The notes beneath the pieces were generated by a model, which searched no databases, was not told the origin of the DNA, and saw nothing but the letters and a program-made list of their open reading frames with translations. The position numbers and the translations under genes are program-made. Shown here piece by piece: positions 24,529 to 31,564 of a DNA stretch of 64,000 bases. Every line of letters starts with the position of its first letter. The stretch's first letter is position 1. The stretch is taken from positions 1-64,000 of the forward strand of contig NZ_PXWG01000029.1 in the NCBI RefSeq assembly GCF_003011965.1, read 5' to 3'. Source of the DNA: Streptosporangium nondiastaticum (GTDB lineage: Bacteria; Actinomycetota; Actinomycetes; Streptomycetales; Streptomycetaceae).

Positions 24529-25374
24529 TCACGCGAGGTCCAGGGATGCCCGGGCGCGGGCGATCAGCCGCTGGGCTTGTCGGCCGTAGACGGCGCTCTT
24601 CTTCAGGGTCTCCCACACCCGCGTGTACAAGGTCACGTTCTCCGCGTCGTCCAGCCACAACTCCGCGTGCCAGTCCTCCACGATGACGAGGCGCTGGTCG
24701 TAGATCCAGAACCCGTTGGCAGGCGGCAACCCCAGCCGTGCGCCGAACGGGACAATGCCCAGAGAGACGGTGTCCAGCCCGGCCGCCATGCCCATGAGGC
24801 GGTCCAACTGCCCGGCTAGCACCTGCGGTGGGCACACGAGGGTGTGGAGAGCGGCTTCGCCCATGACGATGTGGTACTGCTTGCCTCGCGTGTACAGCGT
24901 TTCCTGCCGCTTCATGCGGGCGCGCACGGCCTCATCAATGTCCCGTACCGACTGGTGGAGTTCGGTGTACGCCGTGAAAATGTGACGGGCGTACTCCGTT
25001 GTCTGGAGCACGCCCACGATCATTGCTGCTTCCCACGCGCGCAGGACTGCCGAGCGCTGGTATTCGACGGCCAGAGCCTCCTGGACCGGGCGGTGGCCGG
25101 CGGCGAGCTGCCGCCGCCAGCTCCGCTGGCTGGTCTCCAGGCCGCGGAGCCGGGCCTTCAGTTCCTCCCCGGCTTCCGGGCGACCCGTTTCCCTCGCCCA
25201 TGTACCCAGATCATCCGGCGTGACCGTCTGCTTGCCGTTCTCCAGCTTCGAAATCTTGGAGTACGGCCACCCGCACCTTGCGGCCAACTGCCGTACCGTG
25301 AGCCCTGCCTCGGTGCGCAGCTCACGCAGCCGCGCACCGAGAGCGATCCGGCCCTGCTGGAAATCGGTCGTCAC
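24529..25374 (-). CDS. XRE family regulator with DUF5753 domain
   Basis: A 281-residue regulator. The HTH is at residues 12-67 (RLRELRTEAGLTVRQLAARC, then WPYSKISKLENGKQTVTPDD). DUF5753 covers about 95-275 (VGVLQTTEYARHIF, RMKRQETLY, FWIYDQRLVIVEDW). Such proteins in Streptomyces, for example WhiJ, usually pair with a small DUF397 partner; here the partner is DUF6879. Its GTG start overlaps the upstream DUF6879 stop as GTGA, so both are coupled. Likely targets are its own promoter and the peptide promoter, which share a 12-mer. Confidence 0.93.
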   Translation of the reverse strand: MTTDFQQGRIALGARLRELRTEAGLTVRQLAARCGWPYSKISKLENGKQTVTPDDLGTWARETGRPEAGEELKARLRGLETSQRSWRRQLAAGHRPVQEALAVEYQRSAVLRAWEAAMIVGVLQTTEYARHIFTAYTELHQSVRDIDEAVRARMKRQETLYTRGKQYHIVMGEAALHTLVCPPQVLAGQLDRLMGMAAGLDTVSLGIVPFGARLGLPPANGFWIYDQRLVIVEDWHAELWLDDAENVTLYTRVWETLKKSAVYGRQAQRLIARARASLDLA

Positions 25375-25916
25375 CCAGCGGAAGCTACCCGACCCGCGAA
25401 CTCTTCATGGGGGATTGCGTGGTGCCAGGCAGCGTCCCGCACCTGGCAGTACCGTACGACCTTCACCGGGTCGGTGATCAGCTCGACGCCGGTCATGCGG
25501 TCGGCGTCGTCGAAGTGCAGGAGTGCCACTACCCGCGAGTCGAAGAGCCAGAAGTCCTCGGAGGGCAGCCGAAGCCGCTCTGCGTCGCTGCGCCAGAGAT
25601 TACGGATGTCTTCCCCGACGGCTGCGTTCCGCCGTGCTCCGTCGAGGAGGTAGAGCTGGCCGGGCGTGGGCGGGTTGTCCACGATCCGTACGCGTTCGAA
25701 CCGCTTGCCGAGCGCCGCCTGTTCGCGACGGGATGCGCACCACGGGTCGTTGAGGTCGTACTCGGCGTCCCGGCCCTGCGTGAACCGCTGGTAGGTCTCC
25801 GTCTCCTCGTCGGACCGGTAGGCGCGCCGGGTCTCCAGACGCCATGCCGTGTGCTCGAACGTTTCGAACATGCCGTCGAACTCGTCGAATCCGATGAGTA
25901 CGGGCACGTGCTCCAC
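25371..25916 (-). CDS. DUF6879 family protein, copy a
   Basis: A 181-residue paralogue of the DUF6879 protein at 22371-22904, with the same series of blocks. First gene of the cluster and coupled to the XRE gene. The start is uncertain: the open frame reaches 26225, but homology to copy b begins near PVLIGFDEF. The GTG at 25916 gives a matching length but no clear ribosome site; a GAGAGG-ATG further upstream is in another frame. Confidence 0.8.
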   Translation of the reverse strand: MEHVPVLIGFDEFDGMFETFEHTAWRLETRRAYRSDEETETYQRFTQGRDAEYDLNDPWCASRREQAALGKRFERVRIVDNPPTPGQLYLLDGARRNAAVGEDIRNLWRSDAERLRLPSEDFWLFDSRVVALLHFDDADRMTGVELITDPVKVVRYCQVRDAAWHHAIPHEEFAGRVASAG

Positions 25917-26012
25917 GAGTTCGTGCCGATCATCCAGAGCCTGCGAGCCATGGCGGTCACCTCTCGTTCGTGTCGGGTCGTGCCCCGACGTGATGCGCAA
26001 CGTAGCGAGGCG

Positions 26013-26024
26013 ATCGAGAAACAC
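26013..26024. promoter_or_regulatory. Second copy of the shared 12-mer (ATCGAGAAACAC)
   Basis: Exact reverse complement of GTGTTTCTCGAT at 24481-24492. It lies about 100 bases upstream of the DUF6879-XRE unit. Confidence 0.55.
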
Positions 26025-26223
26025 GGTAGGTCGCCGAATGCGGCCGGGTGTTCGTGCTTGAGCTCCGGGCTGCGGGGGTCGGGGGGCGAGCGCTTTTTCT
26101 GAGGAATGGGGGGTTGGTTCAACCCACCCTCCCTCCCAACCCCGCCTATACCACGGCGGGTTCACTTTTGGTGATCGGGTTGCGACGGCCCGTCGCCGCG
26201 CTCTAGCGTTCGCAGCAACAAAC

Positions 26224-26258
26224 AACCCCGGTCAGGTGCGGGAACACCTGCCGGGGTT
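26224..26258 (+). terminator. Hairpin in the leader of the wHTH gene (attenuator-like)
   Basis: AACCCCGG-T-CAGGTG pairs with CACCTGCCGGGGTT around loop CGGGAA with one bulged T, followed by TTG. It lies 30 bases upstream of the start at 26289. I recall similar leaders before this gene type in other Streptomyces genomes. Confidence 0.55.
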
Positions 26259-26267
26259 TGACCACCA

Positions 26268-26286
26268 GATCGTCTAGGAGTCGATC
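26268..26286 (+). promoter_or_regulatory. Stem-loop enclosing the Shine-Dalgarno sequence
   Basis: GATCG (26268-26272) pairs with CGATC (26282-26286), placing TCTAGGAGT, with the AGGAG ribosome site, in the loop. The GTG start is two bases further on. The short stem may tune initiation. Confidence 0.5.
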
Positions 26287-26288
26287 CT

Positions 26289-27197
26289 GTGGCTGACGCC
26301 GACCTTAGCGCTGCCCCGCGCTCCCCGCACCCTCACCCCTCCGCCGCCCCCGGCTACGGCAAGCGCACCGCACCCGATCAAGCCCCCCGCCGCCGCGGCG
26401 ACTTCGCTCATCTCCGGCCCCGCGAAGCGTCCATCGCCGCCTTCATCGACCGGCTTCCCGATGGGGCCGCGATGGATGCGAAGACCCTCGCGGCGCACCT
26501 CGCCGACTACGGGCAGGCCGCCTGCCGGACCGCTCTGCGGCGGCTTTCGGAGGCCGGGCATCTGCGGCGGGTGACGGAGTGGATCAAAGGTGACAGCGGG
26601 AGTCAGCACTGGGTCACGCGCACGTATTTTTCCCGTACCGCCCGGGACGACGCCTGGTGGGAGGCCGTCCTGACCAGCGGCGTTGCGCCGCAGCCCGTTG
26701 AGGGGCGGCCCGCTGCCCGGCCGCCCCGGCAGGGCCGGTCGCGGGCCTATCTCCTGCTCGCCGGTGTCGGCCGCATTGACCCCCGGATGACGCTCTCCGC
26801 GGCCGAGTGCCAGGCCCTCGAAGGGCTCGTCCAGGAATGGCTGGATCTCGGCGCCGACGACGAGGAGGTCGTACGGGCGCTCACCGGCGGCCTGCCGCCG
26901 GAAGTGCACAGTGCCGGGGCGCTCGCCCGGCGGCGGCTCGTGGACAAGATGCCGCCCGAACGGGCGCCTGAACCGTCCCCGCGCCGTCCCCTCCGCCCCC
27001 TCCGCATCCTCGAATGCACCGTCTGCCGTACCCCCGGCCGCCCCGAAGCGCTGCCCGGCGGGCTCTGTCGTGACTGCCGGGGCGAGAGCCGCGCTGATCA
27101 GTGGCCTGATCCGGCGGTCGTCCGGGATCGTGCCGACGGCATCCGGCGGCTGGTCCGGGCCGCCTCGCGGGCCACCGTGCCCCCGTCCTCCTCCTGA
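26289..27197 (+). CDS. Winged-helix DNA-binding protein with C-terminal zinc motif
   Basis: A 302-residue protein. Residues 40-105 look like a MarR/replication-type winged helix (AAFIDRLPDGAAMDAKTLAA, ALRRLSEAGHLRRVTEW, YFSRT). The middle is helical (MTLSAAECQALEGLVQEWLD). Near the C-terminus CTVC and CRDC, 18 bases-coded residues apart, form a likely zinc ribbon. I recognise this as a gene type present in many Streptomyces, often near accessory DNA, with no assigned function. The GTG start sits two bases after an SD-containing stem-loop. Confidence 0.75.
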   Translation: MADADLSAAPRSPHPHPSAAPGYGKRTAPDQAPRRRGDFAHLRPREASIAAFIDRLPDGAAMDAKTLAAHLADYGQAACRTALRRLSEAGHLRRVTEWIKGDSGSQHWVTRTYFSRTARDDAWWEAVLTSGVAPQPVEGRPAARPPRQGRSRAYLLLAGVGRIDPRMTLSAAECQALEGLVQEWLDLGADDEEVVRALTGGLPPEVHSAGALARRRLVDKMPPERAPEPSPRRPLRPLRILECTVCRTPGRPEALPGGLCRDCRGESRADQWPDPAVVRDRADGIRRLVRAASRATVPPSSS

Positions 27198-27248
27198 TCC
27201 TCCTCCTGATCCTGATTTGACGATTGTCGTACCCCCTCCGCATCATTC

Positions 27249-27264
27249 CACTAACACGTTAGTG
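27249..27264. promoter_or_regulatory. GntR operator CACTAAC-AC-GTTAGTG
   Basis: Perfect 7-base dyad, 16 bases upstream of the GntR start. This is the expected position and symmetry for autoregulation by a YtrA-type GntR protein controlling its ABC operon. Confidence 0.75.
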
Positions 27265-27279
27265 AAACGAGGGTGCCGA

Positions 27280-27738
27280 ATGATCGCGTTCCGGATCGAC
27301 CGGCGCAGCGGTGTGGCCACCTATCTGCAGCTCGCTCACCAGGTCAGACAGGCGCTCCGGCTGGGCGTGCTGGAGCCGGGGGACCGGTTGCCGACGGCCA
27401 AAGAGGTGGTCGAGGCCATCGCCGTGAACCCGAACACCGTGCTCCGCGCCTACCGGGAGCTGGAGCGCGAGGGGCTGGTCGAGCCGCGGCCGGGGCAGGG
27501 CACGTTCGTACGGCGGTCCCTGGCGCAGCCGGCCGCCGCCGCGGACTCGCCGCTGCGGGCCGAGGCCGCCGCCTGGGTCGGCCGGGCCCGCGCGGCCGGG
27601 CTGGAGCGGGAGGACGTCGCGGCCCTCGCCGCCTCCGTCCTCGACGACGCCTTTCCGCTGCCCGATCCACCACCGCCCTTCATCCCGGCCCAGAAGCAGA
27701 AGCCCGAGCACACGCACACGCAGGAGGAAGACACGTGA
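27280..27738 (+). CDS. GntR family regulator, YtrA subfamily
   Basis: A 152-residue repressor: GntR winged helix at residues 8-75 (YLQLAHQVRQALRLGVLEPG, PTAKEVVEAIAVNPNTVLRA, GLVEPRPGQGTFV) plus a short C-terminal dimerisation part typical of YtrA. It is the first gene of a coupled three-gene operon with an ABC ATPase and permease. A perfect dyad lies upstream. YtrA-type proteins often respond to cell-wall antibiotics, but no signal can be read here. Confidence 0.92.
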   Translation: MIAFRIDRRSGVATYLQLAHQVRQALRLGVLEPGDRLPTAKEVVEAIAVNPNTVLRAYRELEREGLVEPRPGQGTFVRRSLAQPAAAADSPLRAEAAAWVGRARAAGLEREDVAALAASVLDDAFPLPDPPPPFIPAQKQKPEHTHTQEEDT

Positions 27739-28640
27739 CCGACGACCCCACCACCGCCCTGCGGGCGACCCGCCTGGGACGGAGGTTCCGCGGTGGCTGG
27801 GCCCTGCGCGACTGCGACTTCGCCCTCCCCGCCGGCCGGATCACCGCCCTCGTCGGCCCGAACGGCGCGGGCAAGAGCACGCTGTTCCACCTGGCCACCG
27901 GCCTCCTCCGGCCCACCTCCGGCGACCTGCGCGTCTTCGGCGCCGAGCCGGGCAGCCAGGCCGCCCGCGACCGCACCGCGTTCCTCGCCCAGGACAAGCC
28001 GCTCTACCCCCGCTTCACCGTGGACGAGACCCTCCGCTTCGGGCGCGAGCTCAACGGCGACTGGGACCACGCCTCCGCCGAGCGCATCGTGCGCGCCGGG
28101 AACATCCCCCTCGACGCCCGCGTCGGCGCCCTCTCCCCGGGCCAGGCCACCCGCGTCGCCCTCGCCCTCGCCTTCGGCAAGCGCCCCGACCTGCTGCTCC
28201 TGGACGAACCGCTCGCCGACCTCGACCCGCTCGTCCGCATCGAGGCCATGGGCCTGGTCATGGCCGAGGTCGCCGACCGCGGCACCACCGTCGTCATGTC
28301 CTCCCACGTGCTGTCCGAACTGGAGAACGCCTGCGACCACGTCCTGCTGCTCAAGCAGGGCGCCGTACGCCTCGACGGCGACACCCAGCGGCTCTGCGAC
28401 ACGCACGTCCGGGTCACCGGGCTCGCCGACCCGGCCACGGACGACGGACTGCCTCCGGACGTCGACCGCGCCACCGTCGTCGAAGCCGCCGTCACCGGGC
28501 GGCAGGTGCACGCCCTCCTCCGTCACAGCGACTGGTCCCCGGCCGAACCGTGGATCGTCGAGAACCCCTCCCTGGAAGATCTCTTGCTCGCCTACCTGCG
28601 TTCCGACCAGCCCGCCGAGGCCGCCGGGGCCGCCGCATGA
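27735..28640 (+). CDS. ABC transporter ATP-binding protein
   Basis: A 301-residue ATPase. Walker A is GPNGAGKST, the Q-loop region is FLAQDKPLYPRFT, the signature is LSPGQ (variant of LSGGQ), Walker B is LLLLDEPLADLD and the switch His is in SSHVLSE. GTG at 27735 overlaps the GntR stop (GTGA), with AGGAGGAAG upstream. It ends overlapping the permease start (ATGA). Likely an efflux or envelope-stress pump under GntR control. Confidence 0.94.
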   Translation: MTDDPTTALRATRLGRRFRGGWALRDCDFALPAGRITALVGPNGAGKSTLFHLATGLLRPTSGDLRVFGAEPGSQAARDRTAFLAQDKPLYPRFTVDETLRFGRELNGDWDHASAERIVRAGNIPLDARVGALSPGQATRVALALAFGKRPDLLLLDEPLADLDPLVRIEAMGLVMAEVADRGTTVVMSSHVLSELENACDHVLLLKQGAVRLDGDTQRLCDTHVRVTGLADPATDDGLPPDVDRATVVEAAVTGRQVHALLRHSDWSPAEPWIVENPSLEDLLLAYLRSDQPAEAAGAAA

Positions 28641-29605
28641 AGGGAACCCTCTGGCTCGCCTGGCGCCAGCAGCGCGCCCTGATCCTGACCGGCGCCGCCG
28701 TCCTCCTCGCCGTCACGGCCTGGGTCGTCGTCATGCGCATGGACATGACCGACTTCATCAGCAGCCACCACATCGACACCGCCGGCTGCAAGGGCTGGGA
28801 CGGCGGCTGCGAGAGCGAGGCCGTCCTCAAGCTGCTGGACGACAACAACGGCCCCCTCCGCGCCCTCGGCTCGCTCAGCACCGCCCTGCCCGTCATCATC
28901 GGCATCTTCTGGGGCGCGCCCCTGCTCGGCCGCGAACTTGAAAGCGGTACGTGGAAGCTCGCGCTCACCCAGGGCGTCGGCATCGGCCGCTGGTTCACGA
29001 CCCGCTTCGCCCTCGCCACCGCCTGCACCGTGATCGGCTCGGCCGTCCTCGCCGCGCTCGTCGCCTGGTGGTGGTCGCCCGTCTCGAACATGCTCAACGG
29101 CCTCTACTGGCACGACGGCTACATCTTCAACGCCACCGGCCCCGCCGCCGTGGCCTGCGCCCTCTTCGGCCTCGCCGCCGGCACGGCCGCCGGCCTGCTG
29201 ATCCGGCGCACCCTGCCCGCCATGGCCGCCGTGCTCGGCGCCGTCGTGGCCGTCCGGTTCGCGCTCAACGCCTTCCGCTCCGACTGGATCTCGCCCCAGC
29301 TGTGGGTCAGCCAGGGCGACGCGCCCCGCCGCGAGATCGGCAGCGGCTGGTCGACCGGCGAGTTCGGCTTCCTCGACGCCGCGGGCCGCAAGTACGCGAT
29401 CCCGGACGCGTGCGCCTGGGGCGAAGGCCTGCCCGACCTCAAGACGTGCATGGCCCAGAAGGGCTTCACCGGCCGCTACCGCACGGTCTTCCCCAGCAGC
29501 GACTTCTGGACCTTCCAGTGGATCGAGACCGGCATATTCCTCGGCCTCGCCGCCGTCCTCGTGGCTGTCATCTGCTTCGTGCTCAAGCGGCGGCCCCTTC
29601 CGTAG
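28637..29605 (+). CDS. ABC transporter permease
   Basis: A 322-residue membrane protein starting MKGTLWLAWRQQRALIL, a form typical of ABC-2-like permeases. About six hydrophobic segments: after TM1 an extracytoplasmic loop with CKGW and GGC cysteines, then TVIGSAVLAALVAWWW, AAVACALFGLAAGTAAG, AAVLGAVVAVRFAL, a second loop with two Cys (DACAW, KTCMAQ), and a last helix IFLGLAAVLVAVICFVLKRR. The cysteines may form disulfides outside the cell. The stop codon lies in the first unit of a 17-bp tandem array. Confidence 0.9.
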   Translation: MKGTLWLAWRQQRALILTGAAVLLAVTAWVVVMRMDMTDFISSHHIDTAGCKGWDGGCESEAVLKLLDDNNGPLRALGSLSTALPVIIGIFWGAPLLGRELESGTWKLALTQGVGIGRWFTTRFALATACTVIGSAVLAALVAWWWSPVSNMLNGLYWHDGYIFNATGPAAVACALFGLAAGTAAGLLIRRTLPAMAAVLGAVVAVRFALNAFRSDWISPQLWVSQGDAPRREIGSGWSTGEFGFLDAAGRKYAIPDACAWGEGLPDLKTCMAQKGFTGRYRTVFPSSDFWTFQWIETGIFLGLAAVLVAVICFVLKRRPLP

Positions 29606-29660
29606 ACCGGCCCCTTCCGTAGACCGGCCTCTCCCGTAGACCGGCCTCTCCCGTAGGCCG
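29593..29660 (+). repeat. Four tandem 17-bp units
   Basis: Units of 17 bases (consensus GGCCYCTYCCGTAGACC) from 29593 to 29660. The first contains the permease stop codon; units 1 and 2 are identical, 3 and 4 differ by one base. Confidence 0.9.
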
Positions 29661-29668
29661 GCCTCCCG

Positions 29669-29731
29669 GCTCACTGCAGGCCTGCCGGCTCGCTGCCGCC
29701 TACCGGCTCGCTGCCGGCCTCCCCGCTCACT
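29669..29731 (+). repeat. Second array of CGGCTCRCTGC units
   Basis: CGGCTCACTGC or CGGCTCGCTGC recurs every 18-19 bases, about four times, right after the 17-bp array. No coding content. Confidence 0.7.
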
Positions 29732-29787
29732 GACCCGACCGATCGTTCCCTCATCCGCGTAACCCCCTCACCACGGAGGTCCCGCCC

Positions 29788-30573
29788 GTGTCCTCGCGCA
29801 AAGCCACCGCACTGCTCAAGAACCGCAGCAACCTCTCCCACAAGGTCCGTTACGCGGTGACCCACCCCGCCCGCATCGCCCCCTACCTCAAGCGCACCGC
29901 CCGCGACGGCTGGCTGCGCATCAAGCACCCCGACCACGTCGACTACTACCGCGCCGTCATGGCCTCCGACACCGCCCGCAACCCCGAGGCCGCCGTCGGC
30001 AGCAAGACCCACGACCGCTGGCTCGCCCTCGGCAAGATGCAGTTCGACTACCTCAAGGAGCACGGCCTGGCCCCGCGCCACCGCATGCTCGACATCGGCT
30101 GCGGCAACCTCCGGGCCGGCCGGCTCTTCATCGACTACCTCGACGCCGGCCACTACTACGGCATCGACATCTCGCCCGACATCCTCATCTCCGCCAAGCA
30201 CACCCTCACCACCTACGGGCTTCAGGAGAAGCTCCCGCACCTCACCATCACCCAGAACCTCACCCTCGACTTCCTCCCCGACGCCCACTTCGACGTCGTC
30301 CACGCCCACAGCGTCTTCTCGCACTCGCCCATCGAGGTCATCGAGGAGTGCCTGGCGCACGTCGGCCGGATCCTCGCACCGGGCGGCTTCTTCGACTTCA
30401 CGTTCGACCGCACGGAGGGCACCGAGCACCAGGTGCTCCGCGAGGACTTCTACTACCGCACCGGCACGCTCGTCGCCCTCGCCGAGAAGCACGGGCTGCG
30501 CGCCCGCTTCATGGACGACTGGGAGAAGCGGCCGCACGGCCAGTCGAAGATCCGGGTGAGTCTGCCGGAGTGA
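29788..30573 (+). CDS. Class I SAM-dependent methyltransferase
   Basis: A 261-residue enzyme. The N-terminal 60 residues are basic and helical. The Rossmann core starts at RMLDIGCGNLRAGRLFIDYL (motif I), followed by HYYGIDISPDIL (motif II), FDVVHAHSVFSHSPIEVIEE and LAPGGFFDFTF. The GTG at 29788 has GGAGGT seven bases upstream. The substrate is not evident; neighbours are unrelated. Confidence 0.85.
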   Translation: MSSRKATALLKNRSNLSHKVRYAVTHPARIAPYLKRTARDGWLRIKHPDHVDYYRAVMASDTARNPEAAVGSKTHDRWLALGKMQFDYLKEHGLAPRHRMLDIGCGNLRAGRLFIDYLDAGHYYGIDISPDILISAKHTLTTYGLQEKLPHLTITQNLTLDFLPDAHFDVVHAHSVFSHSPIEVIEECLAHVGRILAPGGFFDFTFDRTEGTEHQVLREDFYYRTGTLVALAEKHGLRARFMDDWEKRPHGQSKIRVSLPE

Positions 30574-30601
30574 TGCGGGGGAACGGTGGGAACCTCGCCA
30601 C

Positions 30602-31363
30602 GTGAGTGATGAGACCCCCGCCGTGCCCGCCCGCCAGGACCCTCACGGGGAACCGCACCAGGAACCCCACCAGGAGCCCCACGAGGGCCCCCTCGGCAAC
30701 CGCCTCAACCGGCTGCGGGCCGCCGTCCTCGGCGCCAACGACGGCGTGGTCTCCACGGCCGGCCTCGTCGTCGGCGTCGCCGGCGCCACCGACTCCCGCG
30801 GCACGCTGCTGACCGCCGGGCTCGCCGGACTGCTCGCCGGATCCATGTCCATGGCCGCCGGCGAGTACGTGTCGGTGAGCACCCAGCGCGACTCCGAACG
30901 GGCCGCCCTCGCCCTGGAACGCACCGAACTCGCCGTCGCGCCCCAAGCCGAGCTCGACGAGCTCACCGGGCTCCTCGAAGGCAAGGGCCTCACGCGCGAG
31001 CTCGCCCGCGAAGTCGCCGAACAGCTCACGGAGCACGATGCTCTGCGCGCTCACGCCGAGGTCGAGCTCGGGATCGATCCCGACGAGCTCACCAGTGCCT
31101 GGCAGGCCGCCGGGGCGAGCTTCCTCGCCTTCACGGCCGGATCGCTGCTGCCGCTGCACGCCATCGTGCTTCCGCCGGCGCACCTGCGGCTGGCGGTCAC
31201 GGTGGTGGCGGTGCTCGCCGCGCTCGTGCTGTGCGGGTGGGGGAGTGCGCGGATGGGGGACGCGCCGGCGGGGCGGGCGGTGCTCCGCAATGCGGCCGGC
31301 GGGGCGTTGGCTATGGCCGTTACGTATGCGGCGGGGTCGCTGCTGGGTGCGGCCGGGGTGTGA
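30602..31363 (+). CDS. VIT1/CCC1 family membrane transporter
   Basis: A 253-residue protein. The N-terminus has a His/Glu/Pro repeat (EPHQEPHQEPHEGP). The core matches the VIT/CCC1 iron-manganese transporter family: LRAAVLGANDGVVSTAGLVV, LAGSMSMAAGEYVSVSTQRD, then an acidic cytoplasmic helical segment and three C-terminal TM helices. The His/Glu repeat may bind metal. The GTG at 30602 lacks a strong ribosome site. Confidence 0.9.
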   Translation: MSDETPAVPARQDPHGEPHQEPHQEPHEGPLGNRLNRLRAAVLGANDGVVSTAGLVVGVAGATDSRGTLLTAGLAGLLAGSMSMAAGEYVSVSTQRDSERAALALERTELAVAPQAELDELTGLLEGKGLTRELAREVAEQLTEHDALRAHAEVELGIDPDELTSAWQAAGASFLAFTAGSLLPLHAIVLPPAHLRLAVTVVAVLAALVLCGWGSARMGDAPAGRAVLRNAAGGALAMAVTYAAGSLLGAAGV

Positions 31364-31416
31364 CGGGCCGCTCCGCGGGGGCGTGGTTATTACGGGTGCG
31401 GGGCGTACGGGGCTTG

Positions 31417-31449
31417 TCGCGCAGTTCCCCGCGCCCCTTTATCGGGGCG
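31417..31449 (+). repeat. Dispersed Streptomyces repeat, copy 1
   Basis: TCGCGCAGTTCCCCGCGCCC followed by a small GCCCC...GGGGC hairpin. I recognise this core as very common between genes in Streptomyces. Two copies lie 79 bases apart here. Confidence 0.75.
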
Positions 31450-31495
31450 GTGCCGGGTGTGCGCGGCTTTTTGGCTGCGGGTTGTCCGTGGTTGC

Positions 31496-31527
31496 TCGCG
31501 CAGTTCCCCGTGCCCCTTATCGGGGCG
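31496..31527 (+). repeat. Dispersed Streptomyces repeat, copy 2
   Basis: TCGCGCAGTTCCCCGTGCCC followed by TTATCGGGGCG, matching copy 1 except for one substitution and one missing T. The GCCCC-TTAT-CGGGGC hairpin may terminate the opposing genes. Confidence 0.75.
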
Positions 31528-31564
31528 CGTCACCTCCGCGGATTTCGGCAAGCCCGTACGTCGG

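Larger units (their letters stand above)
25917..26288. other. Intergenic region between divergent clusters
   Basis: 372 bases without a supported gene. It holds the 12-mer shared with the peptide promoter (26013-26024), a G/C-poor stretch near 26130-26220 likely to hold promoters, a hairpin (26224-26258) and a small stem-loop enclosing the ribosome site of the next gene (26268-26286). Confidence 0.6.

Noticed and set aside
22371..25916. Lanthipeptide, lasso-peptide or graspetide cluster
   Set aside because: No lanthionine synthetase or dehydratase, lasso cyclase, or ATP-grasp ligase is present in or near the locus.
24529..25916. DUF6879-XRE as a toxin-antitoxin pair
   Set aside because: DUF6879 shows no toxin motif, and XRE/DUF5753 proteins in Streptomyces are usually developmental or metabolic regulators.
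25529..26122. Alternative frame MARRLWMIG... with a good ribosome site upstream of DUF6879 copy a
   Set aside because: It is out of frame with the conserved DUF6879 sequence; it would need a frameshift, for which there is no other evidence.
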